64,000 nt of DNA from Mycolicibacterium flavescens (GTDB lineage: Bacteria > Actinomycetota > Actinomycetes > Mycobacteriales > Mycobacteriaceae), in the NCBI RefSeq assembly GCF_001722335.1, contig NZ_MIHA01000008.1, positions 1 through 64,000 of the forward strand. The letters are read 5' to 3'. The notes beneath the pieces are model-generated. The model did no database searches and was not told where the DNA came from. It saw nothing but the letters and a program-made list of their open reading frames with translations. Made by a program: the position numbers and the translations under genes. How positions within the stretch are numbered: position 1 is the first letter of the stretch; the number at the start of each line of letters is the position of its first letter. Below are positions 18,752 through 28,797 of this stretch, piece by piece.

Positions 18752-21376
18752 GTGAAAGCTCTCCGCAGGTTCACCGTCCGTGCCCACCTGCCCGACCGGC
18801 TCGCCGCGCTCGAACGGCTGTCGGTCAACCTGCGCTGGTCGTGGGACCGCCCCACCCAGGATTTGTTCGAGACCGTCGACGAGGAACTCTGGAAGCGGGT
18901 CGGCTGCGATCCGGTCGGATTGCTCGGCCTGGTCAGCCCCAAACGGCTCGACGAACTGGCCGTCGACGACTCGTTTCTGCGTCGTCTCGACGGGTTGGCC
19001 GCCGATCTCGACGACTATCTGAGCCGGCCGCTGTGGTATCAGCAGGAGGTCGAGCACGGCGCGCAGCTGCCCAACGGCATCGCGTACTTCTCGATGGAGT
19101 TCGGCGTCGCCGAATCGCTGCCCAACTATTCCGGCGGGCTGGGCATCCTCGCCGGCGATCACCTCAAGTCGGCGTCGGATCTGGGTCTGCCGCTGATCGC
19201 GGTCGGGCTGCTGTACCGCTCGGGCTACTTCCGGCAGTCGTTGACCGCCGACGGCTGGCAGCACGAGAGCTACCCGTCGCTCGACCCGCAGGGCCTGCCG
19301 CTTCGGCTGCTCACCCACCGCGACGGCCGCCCGGTTCTCGTCGCGGTCGCGATGCCCGACGACAACCAGCAGGACCACGAGCTGCGGGCGCGGGTCTGGA
19401 TCGCCCAGGTCGGCCGGATCCCGTTGCTACTGCTCGATTCCGATGTCCCCGAGAACGACCACGACCTGCGCTCGGTCACCGACCGGCTCTACGGCGGTGA
19501 CCAGGAACACCGGATCAGGCAGGAGATCCTGGCCGGGGTCGGTGGCGTGCGCGCCATCCGGGCCTTCACCGAGCTGGAGGGCAGGCCGGCGCCCGAGGTG
19601 TTCCACATGAACGAGGGGCACGCGGGTTTCCTCGGTGTCGAGCGCATCCGCGAATTGATCGACGCCGGACTGGATTTCGACACCGCGCTGACGGTCGTGC
19701 GGTCCTCGACGGTGTTCACCACGCACACGCCGGTGCCCGCGGGTATCGACCGGTTCCCGGTCGAGATGGTTCGGCGCTACTTCGGCGGCTCCACCGACGG
19801 GCCGTCCGGCGCGATGTCGCGGATGCTGCCGGGTTTGCCGCTGGACCGCATCATCGCGTTCGGCGAGGAGGAGGACCCGACCAAGTTCAACATGGCCCAC
19901 ATGGGTCTGCGGCTGGCGCAGCGCGCGAACGGCGTCTCGCAGTTGCACGGCCGGGTCAGCCGGGAGATGTTCAACGATCTGTGGCCCGACTTCGACCCCG
20001 GCGAGGTGCCGATCGGCTCGATCACCAACGGGGTGCACGCGCCGACCTGGGCGGCCCCGCAATGGATGCAACTGGGTCGCGAGCTGTTGGGCAGCGAGGA
20101 TCTGGCCGAGGCGCGCGAACCCGCCGTCTGGGAGCGTCTGCACCAGGTCGACCCCGGGCACATGTGGTGGATCCGGTCGCAGCTGCGGGAGCAACTGGTC
20201 AACGACGTGCGCGCCCGGCTGCGTCGGTCCTGGCGGGAACGCGGTGCCTCCGAAGCCGAATTAAGTTGGATCGCAACCGCATTCGATCCCGGCGTGCTGA
20301 CCATCGGCTTCGCCAGGCGGGTGCCGACCTACAAGCGGCTGACGTTGATGCTGCGCGACCCGCAGCGGCTGGAACAGTTGCTGCTCAACGACGAACGGCC
20401 GATCCAGCTGATCGTCGCGGGGAAATCGCATCCCGCCGACGACGGCGGTAAGGCGTTGATCCAGCAGGTGGTTCGGTTCGCCGACCGGCCCGAGGTGCGG
20501 CACCGGATCGCATTCCTACCCGACTACGACATGTCGATGGCCCGCCAGTTGTACTGGGGTTGCGACGTGTGGCTCAACAATCCGCTGCGGCCGCTGGAGG
20601 CGTGCGGGACCTCGGGGATGAAGAGCGCGCTCAACGGCGGGCTGAACCTGTCGATCCGCGACGGGTGGTGGGACGAGTGGTACGACGGTGAGAACGGCTG
20701 GGAAATCCCGACCGCCGACGGTCTGGCCGACGAGAACCGGCGCGACGACATCGAGGCCGCGGCGCTCTACGAACTGCTGGAGAGTGTGGTCACGCCGAAG
20801 TTCTACGACCGCGACGAGCGCGGCGTGCCCACCCGGTGGGTCGAGATGGTGCGGCATACGCTGATCGCGCTGGGGCCCAAGGTGCTGGCCTCGCGGATGG
20901 TTCGCGACTACACCGAGAAGTACTACGCGCCGGCCGCGCAGTCGGTGCGGCGCACCGTCGAACCCGGCGACGACGGCCAGCCGTTCGGCGCGGCAAGGGA
21001 TCTGGCCGCGTACCGGCGCCGGGTGCAGGAGTCGTGGTCGAAGATCAAGATCACCGACGTCGACAGCTACGGGCTGCCGGACACCCCGCTGCTGGGCTCG
21101 GAACTGTCGCTGACCGCGACCGTGGATCTGGCCGGGCTGCGGCCCGACGAAGTCACCGTGCAAGCCGTGCTGGGCCGCGTCGACGCGACCGATGTGCTCA
21201 TCGACCCGGTAACGGTCCCGATGGCGCACACCGCGACCGCCGACGGGGGTAACGAGGTCTTCTCTGCGACGGCGCCGCTGCCGGTCGCCGGGCCCGTCGG
21301 CTACACGGTGCGGGTGCTGCCGCACCACCGGTTGCTCGCCGGCGACAACGAACTCGGCCTCGTCACGCTCGCGTGA
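18752..21376 (+). CDS. glgP: Alpha-glucan phosphorylase
   Basis: 874 aa GT35 enzyme releasing glucose-1-phosphate from alpha-1,4-glucan. Motifs: SMEFGVAESLPNYSGGLGILAGDH, VFHMNEGHAGF, and the pyridoxal-phosphate Lys in ACGTSGMKSALNGGLNL. I chose the GTG at 18752 (VKALRRF), the start used by its homologue Rv1328; a TTG three codons upstream is possible. TAAGGT (18738-18743) is a plausible -10 for a near-leaderless transcript. The next gene overlaps its stop codon (GTGA). Confidence 0.96.
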   Translation: MKALRRFTVRAHLPDRLAALERLSVNLRWSWDRPTQDLFETVDEELWKRVGCDPVGLLGLVSPKRLDELAVDDSFLRRLDGLAADLDDYLSRPLWYQQEVEHGAQLPNGIAYFSMEFGVAESLPNYSGGLGILAGDHLKSASDLGLPLIAVGLLYRSGYFRQSLTADGWQHESYPSLDPQGLPLRLLTHRDGRPVLVAVAMPDDNQQDHELRARVWIAQVGRIPLLLLDSDVPENDHDLRSVTDRLYGGDQEHRIRQEILAGVGGVRAIRAFTELEGRPAPEVFHMNEGHAGFLGVERIRELIDAGLDFDTALTVVRSSTVFTTHTPVPAGIDRFPVEMVRRYFGGSTDGPSGAMSRMLPGLPLDRIIAFGEEEDPTKFNMAHMGLRLAQRANGVSQLHGRVSREMFNDLWPDFDPGEVPIGSITNGVHAPTWAAPQWMQLGRELLGSEDLAEAREPAVWERLHQVDPGHMWWIRSQLREQLVNDVRARLRRSWRERGASEAELSWIATAFDPGVLTIGFARRVPTYKRLTLMLRDPQRLEQLLLNDERPIQLIVAGKSHPADDGGKALIQQVVRFADRPEVRHRIAFLPDYDMSMARQLYWGCDVWLNNPLRPLEACGTSGMKSALNGGLNLSIRDGWWDEWYDGENGWEIPTADGLADENRRDDIEAAALYELLESVVTPKFYDRDERGVPTRWVEMVRHTLIALGPKVLASRMVRDYTEKYYAPAAQSVRRTVEPGDDGQPFGAARDLAAYRRRVQESWSKIKITDVDSYGLPDTPLLGSELSLTATVDLAGLRPDEVTVQAVLGRVDATDVLIDPVTVPMAHTATADGGNEVFSATAPLPVAGPVGYTVRVLPHHRLLAGDNELGLVTLA

Positions 21377-22221
21377 CGGCCGCGCTGAAGGTCGCGCTCG
21401 ACGGCGGACCCTACGGGTTGACGGCCGGTCCGGACGGCGCGCTGTGGGTGACGCTGGCGCAGTCCGGCGCAATCGCGCGGGTGTCGCGCACCGGTGAGGC
21501 GACGGTGTACCCGCTGGAGCCGCAGGCCCGCCCGACGATCATCACCGCCGGGCCCGACGGCGCCCTGTGGTTCACCCGCAGCGGGGACAACCGCATCGGC
21601 CGCATCAGCACCGGCGGCGAGGCCGTCGCGTTCGACCTGCCCGACGGCAGCGACCCCTACGGCATCACCACCGGACCCGACGGGGCGCTGTGGTTCACCG
21701 CGATGACCTCCGGCGAGATCGGGCGCATCACGGTCGGCGGCGAGGTGACCAGCCGGGCGGTGGTGGGCGGGATGCCGTCGATGATCACCGCCGGGCCCGA
21801 CGGCGCGCTGTGGTTCACGCTCAACGAGACCGCCGCCATCGGGCGCCTGACCGTCTCCGGCGACCTGACCGTGCGCGAAACCCCTACGCCCGCTTCGGGA
21901 CCCGTCGGCATCGCCGCGACCCACGACGACGCCGTGTGGTTCACCGAGATCCGCGCCGAGCGGCTCGGCCGCATCCCGATGGACGATGCGATCCAGGAGA
22001 TCGACCTGCCCGGCAAGCCCCACGCGGTGGCCGCCGATCCCGACGACGGGGTGTGGGTCACGCTGTGGGGTTCGAGCCAGTTGGCCCGCGTCGGCGGCGA
22101 CGGCGACATCGTCACGATCGACCTGCCGAGGGACAGCGAACCGCACGGCGTGGCCGTCGACGGTGACGGCGCGGTGTGGGTCGCGCTGGAGGCGGGGTTC
22201 GTGCTGCGCATGCCCTCCTGA
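21373..22221 (+). CDS. Virginiamycin B lyase-like beta-propeller (streptogramin lyase family)
   Basis: 282 aa, GTG start overlapping the glgP stop by four bases. Built from about six to seven repeats of the motif TAGPDGALWFT ... IGRI, the Vgb/NHL propeller pattern. Vgb proteins open streptogramin B by C-O elimination without water; this homologue carries His in DSEPHGVAVDGDG-like positions, but I cannot confirm the catalytic His and Glu. No signal peptide is seen, so it acts in the cytoplasm. Coupling to glgP is odd for a resistance enzyme; it could be a sugar-related propeller instead. Confidence 0.82.
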   Translation: MTAALKVALDGGPYGLTAGPDGALWVTLAQSGAIARVSRTGEATVYPLEPQARPTIITAGPDGALWFTRSGDNRIGRISTGGEAVAFDLPDGSDPYGITTGPDGALWFTAMTSGEIGRITVGGEVTSRAVVGGMPSMITAGPDGALWFTLNETAAIGRLTVSGDLTVRETPTPASGPVGIAATHDDAVWFTEIRAERLGRIPMDDAIQEIDLPGKPHAVAADPDDGVWVTLWGSSQLARVGGDGDIVTIDLPRDSEPHGVAVDGDGAVWVALEAGFVLRMPS

Positions 22222-22303
22222 GCTCAATTCGGGGATCTGTCGTCGGCGGGCAAACGGCGCGCGGTAGGTTCCGAAGCGTTGCTAACGACTGGAGGACACG
22301 TCG

Positions 22304-23065
22304 GTGACGTTCGGGATTGTGCTGCGACGCGGCATCACGGTGGCCGCTATCGCGGGTGTGTTGGGAAGCGGCGCGGTCGCGCCGGGGGCGGCCGACCCCG
22401 AACCGCAACCCGTGGTGGTCGACGCGTCATCGGCGCCGCCCGAGGCCGCGCCTCCTCCCGGTGAGCTGCCCCCGCCGCCCGAGGGGGCGGTGGCCTCCAC
22501 CCCGCCCGCGACCACCGAAACCCCCGACGGCTGGCGTCTGACGCTGGGCGCCAAAGACGAGACCCAGGCACCGATACCACCGCTGACCACGGCGCTGTCG
22601 TCGCGCGAGTACGTCGTCGGTGGGACCTACACCGGGTCGCTGACCGGCCCCGGCGAGGACGAACCGCCGCACGGCACGCTGGAAGTCGGTTACGAGATCG
22701 GCTGCGGAATCGACATGAGCACGTCCAACGGTGTGTCGCTGACCGGCACCGCGGGCATCAACCCGTCGATCGGCCTGATCGGCACCGACTTCATCTCGCC
22801 GTTTCCCGACGGCCTGGTGCCCGGGCTGGGCGGCAACATCGGCGGCGGCATCACCGTCGGTCTCAAACCCGGCCTCGTCAACGTCATCCCGGTGACGAAG
22901 AAGGAGTACACCGGCGCCGAACCGTGGGTGATGGTCAGCCACTTCCGGGTCAAGATCGACGGTTGCGTCGGCGAGTCGTTCATCCGGTCGTATGCGTTCC
23001 TGAGCAGGTCCACCGACATGTCGGACGCGATCGTGGCCTGGTACGGGGTGACCAAGAAGGTGTGA
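22304..23065 (+). CDS. MspA-family secreted or outer-membrane protein
   Basis: 253 aa, GTG start eight bases after GGAGGA. Signal peptide about 1-29, then a Pro-rich linker (about 40-70), then an MspA-like domain: GWRLTLGAKDET, SREYVVGGTYTGSLTG, HGTLEVGYEIGCGIDMSTSNGV. MspA porins form octameric channels in the mycobacterial outer membrane. This protein is longer, with a Pro-rich extension and two Cys absent from MspA itself, so whether it makes a pore is open. Confidence 0.82.
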   Translation: MTFGIVLRRGITVAAIAGVLGSGAVAPGAADPEPQPVVVDASSAPPEAAPPPGELPPPPEGAVASTPPATTETPDGWRLTLGAKDETQAPIPPLTTALSSREYVVGGTYTGSLTGPGEDEPPHGTLEVGYEIGCGIDMSTSNGVSLTGTAGINPSIGLIGTDFISPFPDGLVPGLGGNIGGGITVGLKPGLVNVIPVTKKEYTGAEPWVMVSHFRVKIDGCVGESFIRSYAFLSRSTDMSDAIVAWYGVTKKV

Positions 23066-23070
23066 GCGGA

Positions 23071-24507
23071 TCAGTCGAACCGCTTGAAGCACCGTTCGAC
23101 GTCGCCGAGCACCCCGACGCGGAATGCGTCGATGCGAGAGAATCCCGACGGCACCGACTCGCCGTTGACGTCGCTGGCCACCAGCCCGTTGGTGAGGATG
23201 CCCGAAACCGCCTCGTCGAGGTCACCGGCGGTCAGCGCGACGGTGTTGCCATCGGGTGTGACGACCGGCCGCGACAGCTCCGTGGTCGCGACCCCGGTCA
23301 GACACGCGGTGCGCAGCGCGGCCTCGGCGTCGTCGAGGTCGACGCCGCCGTGCTCCCGCTGCAGGGCCTGCACGTAGCGCGACATCAGCACCGAGTAGGC
23401 CGTGTTGTCGCCGGCGGCCAGCGCCATCGGGTCGTCGATCTCCGGCGGCGCGCCGAGCTCGGCGAGTTCATCGAGTTCCACCGAGATCGTGTTGGTGGCG
23501 GGGCAGAACGAGACCGGGGGACTGGGTCGCGCGTCGGGGCAGTCGGCCGGTTGGAAGGACAGTTGCGGTGGGTTCGCCGGCGCGAACACGATGTCCATCG
23601 CGTCGACGATGGCCCGCACCGACGTCTCGGAGACCTCCCAATCGCCGCTTTCGTCGGCCTCCAGCAGGACCGGCAGATCGCCGCGGCGCTGGCCGATCTC
23701 GCGCAGGTCGATGCCCGCACACGCCGTGGCGCCGTCGGTGAAGCCGAACTGGAACGCCGAGAGCCGTTCGAACGCCGAACCGTGCTCGTCCACGCCGACC
23801 TCCGGGTCGTCCTCGCTGAGTAGTGGATCGCGAAACGAGATCACCGCGGCGAGGACGCTGTTGAGCCCCTCCCCGGTCGACACGGTGAACCTCGGCGAAT
23901 TGTCCTCGGCCACCCAGCGCATGTACGCCCCCGCCAGGCAGTCGGCCTGCTGTTCGGATACCAGCGTCGGGGTGTCCTGGTCGACCAGGCCCGCGTGGAA
24001 CTGGACGGCGTGCCCGTACTCGTGGGCCAGCACCATCGTCACGCCCATCTCGCCGTGCGCGCGCCGCAGGCTCGGCAGCATCTCGCCGCGGTCCCACCCG
24101 ATGGTGTTGTCGTCGCGGCAGAAGCCCGCGTTCACCAGCGCGTAGGTGTCTGTGCCGCAGAAGCCGATGCTGTCGAATCCGTTTGCGTCCCAGGAGTACA
24201 CGTCATCCACCGGGGTGAACCGGCCGCCGAACACATCGCCGTAGGCGCCCTCCCAGAACAGTTCGATGTCGCTGATCGCCTGGCGGGCCAGTGTGTCGTC
24301 CTCACCGCCGTCGGTCCCGATGACCACGCGGGTCGGCGCCTCGGCGTCCGGCCGCAGGCCGGTCGGCCCGTCGGTGGCGGGCATCCCCGCGACGCGGAAC
24401 GGGTCGGCGAACACCGAAACCGGTTCGCCCGCAAGCGTCGTGGTGCAGCCCGACACCAGCACCGCCGACACGGCCGTGAGGGCGGCCGCCAGCGTTCGTC
24501 GGCTCAT
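23071..24507 (-). CDS. Zinc-metalloprotease lipoprotein (LpqM-like)
   Basis: 478 aa. The signal peptide ends in the lipobox VLVSGC, so the protein is lipid-anchored outside the membrane. The zinc site HEYGH occurs near residue 180 (MVLAHEYGHAVQFHAG), followed by SEQQADCLAGAYMRW, which supplies a Glu ligand. This is the putative neutral zinc metallopeptidase pattern, shared with M. tuberculosis LpqM by memory. Substrate unknown. Convergent with the MspA-like gene, six bases apart. Confidence 0.88.
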   Translation of the reverse strand: MSRRTLAAALTAVSAVLVSGCTTTLAGEPVSVFADPFRVAGMPATDGPTGLRPDAEAPTRVVIGTDGGEDDTLARQAISDIELFWEGAYGDVFGGRFTPVDDVYSWDANGFDSIGFCGTDTYALVNAGFCRDDNTIGWDRGEMLPSLRRAHGEMGVTMVLAHEYGHAVQFHAGLVDQDTPTLVSEQQADCLAGAYMRWVAEDNSPRFTVSTGEGLNSVLAAVISFRDPLLSEDDPEVGVDEHGSAFERLSAFQFGFTDGATACAGIDLREIGQRRGDLPVLLEADESGDWEVSETSVRAIVDAMDIVFAPANPPQLSFQPADCPDARPSPPVSFCPATNTISVELDELAELGAPPEIDDPMALAAGDNTAYSVLMSRYVQALQREHGGVDLDDAEAALRTACLTGVATTELSRPVVTPDGNTVALTAGDLDEAVSGILTNGLVASDVNGESVPSGFSRIDAFRVGVLGDVERCFKRFD

Positions 24508-24555
24508 GGACGCCGCCTCTCGTCAGAAATCGCTGACCAGAATAGGAAACAATCA

Positions 24556-26475
24556 TCACGCGCGGAGACGTTCGAGCGCCTCGCGCACCCGTGCGGTGTT
24601 CGTCGTCGCCCAGTACGGCGGCAGCGAGGCCCGCAGAAACCCGCTGTAGCGGGCGGTGGCCATGCGGGAATCGAGCACCGCGACCACGCCGCGGTCGTCG
24701 ACGCTGCGCAGCAGGCGGCCCGCGCCCTGGGCCAGCAGCAGCGCGGCGTGGCTGGCGGCCACGGCCATGAACCCGTTGCCACCGCGCGCCGCCACCGCGC
24801 GCTGGCGCGCGGTCAGCAGGGGGTCGTCGGGCCGGGGGAACGGGATCCGGTCGATCAGCACCAGCGACAGCGAGGGCCCCGGCACATCGACGCCCTGCCA
24901 CAGCGACAGCGTGCCGAACAGCGACGTCTCCGGGTCCTCGGCGAACCGCTTGACCAGAGCCGACGTGGTGTCCTCGCCCTGACACAGCACCGGGGTGTCC
25001 AGTCGCTCCCGCATGATCTCGCTGGCGGCCTTGGCCGCGCGCATCGAGGAGAACAGCCCGAGCGTGCGGCCGCCGGCGGCGGTGATCAGCGCGGCGATCT
25101 CGTCGAGTTGTTCGGCCGAACCGGAACCGTCGCGGCCCGGTGGTGGCAGATGCGCTGCGACATAGAGGATTCCGGATTTGGCGTGTTCGAACGGCGAGCC
25201 GACGTCGATTCCGCGCCACCGTTCGTCGGTGAGTCCCCAGGCCGCGGCCATCGCGTCGAACGTGCCGCCGATGGTCAACGTCGCCGAAGTCAGCACCGTG
25301 GTTGCGTGCTCGAACAGCCTGGTGCGCAACAGACCTGAGACGGCCAGCGGCGCGACCCGCAGCAGTGTGCGCGTCGTGCCGCGCGACTCGTCCCGTTCCA
25401 GCCACACCACGTCGGTGCGGTCGGGGATCGCGGGGACGAAGGAGTCGAGGATGCGCGACGCGGTGTCGCCGAGATCGGTCAAGGCGGTGACGGCCTCGGT
25501 GCGGGCCGACGCGGCGGCCGGATCGCTGGGTGCGGTGTCGATGGCCGACCGGACCCGGTGCGCGGCGTCGCGGACCGCGGTCAGGTAGGTCGCCAGCTCG
25601 TCGTCGAGGACGTCGATGCGGCCGGGCGCGGTGTCGTGGATGGCCGACGCCAGCGTCGCCGTCGCCGCCTCCAGTCGCTGGGCGAGTTCCTCGTCGACCA
25701 ACCGCGCCGACCGGCGCTGCGCGACCGACATCGACGTCGCCGACAACTCCCCGGTGGCCACCGACGTCACCCGGTCGACCAGTTCGTGGGCCTCGTCGAC
25801 GACGAGCAGCCGGTGTTCGGGCAGCACGGCCGCGTCGGAGATCGCGTTGATGGCCAGTAACGCGTGGTTGGTGACGATCACGTCCGCGTGGCCGGCCTTC
25901 TCGCGGGCCTTCTCCGCGAAACAGTCGGCGCCGTATGGGCAGCGCGCCACCCCGATGCACTCACGCGCCGACACGCTGACCTGCGACCAGGAGCGGTCCG
26001 GCACGCCGGGCTTCAGATCGTCGCGGTCGCCGGTGTCGGTGTCCGAGGACCAGGCGATCAGCCGCTGCACATCGCGGCCCAGCGCGCTGGCCGCGACCGG
26101 TGAGAACAGCTCCTCCTGCGGCCGGTCGTCTGGTTCGGCGGCCCCGTTGTGGATCTTGTTCAGGCACAGGTAGTTTCCGCGGCCCTTCAGCAACGCGAAT
26201 TCGGGGGTGCGGGGCAGGGCGCCGGCAAGCGAGTCCGCGAGCCGGGGCAGGTCGCGGTCGACGAGTTGGCGCTGCAGCGCGATCGTCGCGGTGGAGACCA
26301 CCACGGGTTCTTCCGCGGCGACAGCCCGCGCGATCGCCGGCACGAGGTAGGCCAGTGATTTGCCGGTGCCGGTGCCGGCCTGCACCGCGAGATGCTCGCC
26401 GCTGTCGAACGCGCGCGCGACGGCCTCGGCCATCTCGATCTGGCCGGTGCGCTCGCTGCCGCCCAGCGCGGCCAC
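24556..26475 (-). CDS. dinG: DinG-family ATP-dependent DNA helicase
   Basis: XPD/DinG superfamily 2 helicase, 639 aa from the GTG at 26475. Walker [17 protein letters not shown] box [12 protein letters not shown], and helicase motif [19 protein letters not shown] near the C-terminus. Four Cys between motifs ([24 protein letters not shown]) fit the iron-sulfur cluster. Ortholog of Rv1329c. The frame stays open to 26541, and the extra residues ([16 protein letters not shown]) align in length with the M. tuberculosis N-terminus, but that reading has no ATG, GTG or TTG, so the true start is uncertain. Confidence 0.93.
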   Translation of the reverse strand: MAALGGSERTGQIEMAEAVARAFDSGEHLAVQAGTGTGKSLAYLVPAIARAVAAEEPVVVSTATIALQRQLVDRDLPRLADSLAGALPRTPEFALLKGRGNYLCLNKIHNGAAEPDDRPQEELFSPVAASALGRDVQRLIAWSSDTDTGDRDDLKPGVPDRSWSQVSVSARECIGVARCPYGADCFAEKAREKAGHADVIVTNHALLAINAISDAAVLPEHRLLVVDEAHELVDRVTSVATGELSATSMSVAQRRSARLVDEELAQRLEAATATLASAIHDTAPGRIDVLDDELATYLTAVRDAAHRVRSAIDTAPSDPAAASARTEAVTALTDLGDTASRILDSFVPAIPDRTDVVWLERDESRGTTRTLLRVAPLAVSGLLRTRLFEHATTVLTSATLTIGGTFDAMAAAWGLTDERWRGIDVGSPFEHAKSGILYVAAHLPPPGRDGSGSAEQLDEIAALITAAGGRTLGLFSSMRAAKAASEIMRERLDTPVLCQGEDTTSALVKRFAEDPETSLFGTLSLWQGVDVPGPSLSLVLIDRIPFPRPDDPLLTARQRAVAARGGNGFMAVAASHAALLLAQGAGRLLRSVDDRGVVAVLDSRMATARYSGFLRASLPPYWATTNTARVREALERLRA

Positions 26476-26500
26476 CGCGGTGTGCAGCAGTTCGATGACC

Positions 26501-27832
26501 TCAGAGGTGTCGGACGTGGCGACCTCCCACGCCTGGCGGGATCAGCCGCGTCGGGACCGCCGGTTCGCCGCGGGAGAGCGCCAGCCCGTCCCACGGCAGG
26601 CTCGTCAGCCCGTCGGCCACGTGCCTGCGGGCGGCGTCGAAGTCGAAGGAGACGACGGGCTCGCCGCCGCAGACCAGCGGCACGGTCAGCGACCGCGCCT
26701 GCACCCCTTCGGGGAGCTCGGGCGGGCGGCCGTACGGGTGGACGACCTCTTCGACGATCGTGCCGGTCGGCTTGGCCAGTCGCAGCGCCTGCTTGCGGCC
26801 GCCGTGGGACTGCTTGTGGCTGCTGCGCTTCTCCACCGGGATCCCGTCGACCTCGGCGAGCTTGTAGACCATGCCCGCCGTCGGCGCGCCCGACCCGGTG
26901 ACCAGCGACGTGCCGACGCCGTAGCTGTCGACCGGTTCGGCGCGCAGCGACGCGATCGCGAACTCGTCGAGGTCGCCGGACACGACGATCTGCGTTTTGG
27001 TGGCACCCAGCCGGTCGAGTTGGGCGCGCACCTGGCGGGCGAGCACCCCGAGGTCGCCGGAGTCGATGCGGACGGCGCCGAGTTCGGGGCCGGCAACCTC
27101 GACCGCCGCGGCGACACCGGCGGTGATGTCGTAGGTGTCGACCAGCAGCGTGGTGCCGACTCCGAGCGCGTCGACCTGCGCGCGGAACGCGGCGCGCTCA
27201 TCGGGGCCGTCGGCGGTGGTGTGCAGCAGCGTGAACGCGTGGGCGCTGGTGCCCAGCGCGGGTACCCCGTGGCGGCGCTGCGCCTCCAGGTTCGACGAGC
27301 CGGCGAACCCGGCGAGGTAGGCGGCGCGGGCGGCGGCGACCGCAGCGTGTTCGTGAGTGCGCCGCGAGCCCATCTCGATGAGCGGGCGGTCTCCGGCGGC
27401 GCTGACCATGCGGGCGGCGGCCGAGGCGATCGCGGTGTCGTGGTTGAAGATCGACAGCGCCAGGGTCTCGAGGACGACGCACTCGGCGAACGTGCCGTGC
27501 ACCGACAGCACCGGGGAGCCGGGGAAATAGAGCTCGCCCTCGGCGTAGCCGTCGACGTCGCCGGTGAACCGGTAGTCAGCCAGGAAGGCCAGCGTCTCGC
27601 GGTCCAGGAATTCCGATACCGCGGCCAGTGTGTCGTCGTCGAATACGAACTGCGCCAAAGCATCGAGGAACCGTGCGGTGCCCGCCACCACGCCGTAGCG
27701 GCGGCCCTCGGGCAGTCGGCGGGCGAACACCTCGAAAGTGGTGCGCCGGTGCGCGGTGCCGTCGCGCAGCGCCGCCGCGAGCATCGTCAGCTCGTACTTG
27801 TCGGTCAGCAGAGCAGACGATGCGCCGGTCAC
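26501..27832 (-). CDS. pncB: Nicotinate phosphoribosyltransferase
   Basis: About 443 aa. Makes nicotinate mononucleotide from nicotinic acid, PRPP and ATP in the NAD salvage (Preiss-Handler) pathway. Family motifs: [15 protein letters not shown], the catalytic-loop region [34 protein letters not shown] and [24 protein letters not shown]. Ortholog of Rv1330c (pncB1). Start is either GTG 27832 (chosen, weak GGTGG upstream) or ATG 27862, ten codons earlier. Overlaps the upstream extension of dinG; divergent from clpS. Confidence 0.95.
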   Translation of the reverse strand: MTGASSALLTDKYELTMLAAALRDGTAHRRTTFEVFARRLPEGRRYGVVAGTARFLDALAQFVFDDDTLAAVSEFLDRETLAFLADYRFTGDVDGYAEGELYFPGSPVLSVHGTFAECVVLETLALSIFNHDTAIASAAARMVSAAGDRPLIEMGSRRTHEHAAVAAARAAYLAGFAGSSNLEAQRRHGVPALGTSAHAFTLLHTTADGPDERAAFRAQVDALGVGTTLLVDTYDITAGVAAAVEVAGPELGAVRIDSGDLGVLARQVRAQLDRLGATKTQIVVSGDLDEFAIASLRAEPVDSYGVGTSLVTGSGAPTAGMVYKLAEVDGIPVEKRSSHKQSHGGRKQALRLAKPTGTIVEEVVHPYGRPPELPEGVQARSLTVPLVCGGEPVVSFDFDAARRHVADGLTSLPWDGLALSRGEPAVPTRLIPPGVGGRHVRHL

Positions 27833-27886
27833 ACCGCCACCGTAGTAGCTCGGAGCCGCCATTCGGCGTTGGCTATCCTGAACGAC

Positions 27887-28201
27887 ATGGTTACGCCGGC
27901 CAAGGCTCGACCGGGGACCCGCGAGGAGCGGGACGTCAAGTCCGTCCAGCGCGAGGACGCGGCCGCCGACACCCCGTGGGTGACCATCGTGTGGGACGAC
28001 CCGGTGAATCTGATGACCTACGTGACCTACGTGTTCCAGAAGCTGTTCGGCTACAGCGAGCCGCACGCCACCAAACTCATGATGCAGGTCCACACCGAGG
28101 GCAAGGCGGTGGTTTCGGCGGGCAGCCGCGAGTCGATGGAGATCGACGTGTCCAAGCTCCACGCCGCCGGGCTGTGGGCCACCATGCAACAGGACCGCTG
28201 A
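27887..28201 (+). CDS. clpS: ATP-dependent Clp protease adaptor ClpS
   Basis: 104 aa N-recognin that delivers proteins with N-degrons to ClpC/ClpP. The conserved core is [20 protein letters not shown], with the N-end-binding pocket and [17 protein letters not shown]. The TATCCT hexamer at 27874-27879 sits seven bases before the ATG with no Shine-Dalgarno, so a leaderless transcript is likely. Ortholog of Rv1331; the next gene starts eight bases downstream. Confidence 0.95.
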   Translation: MVTPAKARPGTREERDVKSVQREDAAADTPWVTIVWDDPVNLMTYVTYVFQKLFGYSEPHATKLMMQVHTEGKAVVSAGSRESMEIDVSKLHAAGLWATMQQDR

Positions 28202-28208
28202 CAGACAC

Positions 28209-28793
28209 GTGCGTAAATGGAAACGGGTCGAGACCGCTGACGGCCCGCGCTTTCGGTCAGCCGTCGCCGCGCACGAGGCCGCCCTGCTGCAGAGCCTGGC
28301 CCAGTCGCTTCTCGGCATGCTGGAGGAGCGCGAATCCTCTGCGCCCGCAGACGAACTCGAAGCGATCACCGGTATGCGCACCGGCAACTCCACTCCGCCC
28401 GACGACGAGACCATGAAACGGTTGCTGCCGAACTTCTTCCGGCCGCAGACCGAGCACCCCGCGGGGTCGACCGCCGCCGAGAGCCTCAACGGCGCGCTGC
28501 GCAGCCTGCACGAGCCCGAGATCATCAACGCCAAACGCGATGCGGCGCAGACACTTCTGGACACGCTTCCGCGCGACGGCGGCAAATTCGAGCTGTCCGA
28601 GGACGACGCGCACGCCTGGGCGGCGACGGTCAACGACATGCGGCTGGCGCTGGGCACGATGCTGGGCATCTCCTCGGACGGCCCCGACGCGCTGCCCGCC
28701 GAACATCCGATGGCCGGTCACCTCGACGTCTACCACTGGCTGACCGTGCTGCAGGAGTACCTGGTGCTGGGGCTGATGGGAAAGAACAGGTGA
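28209..28793 (+). CDS. DUF2017 protein (Rv1332 homologue)
   Basis: 194 aa, GTG start. Helical, cytoplasmic, with a charged middle (LEERESSAPADELEAITGM) and LLPNFFRPQT. A DUF2017 protein always follows clpS in actinobacteria, which suggests a part in Clp-dependent protein turnover, but no activity is known to me. Only four bases separate its stop from the next ATG. Confidence 0.85.
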   Translation: MRKWKRVETADGPRFRSAVAAHEAALLQSLAQSLLGMLEERESSAPADELEAITGMRTGNSTPPDDETMKRLLPNFFRPQTEHPAGSTAAESLNGALRSLHEPEIINAKRDAAQTLLDTLPRDGGKFELSEDDAHAWAATVNDMRLALGTMLGISSDGPDALPAEHPMAGHLDVYHWLTVLQEYLVLGLMGKNR

Positions 28794-28797
28794 GCCG

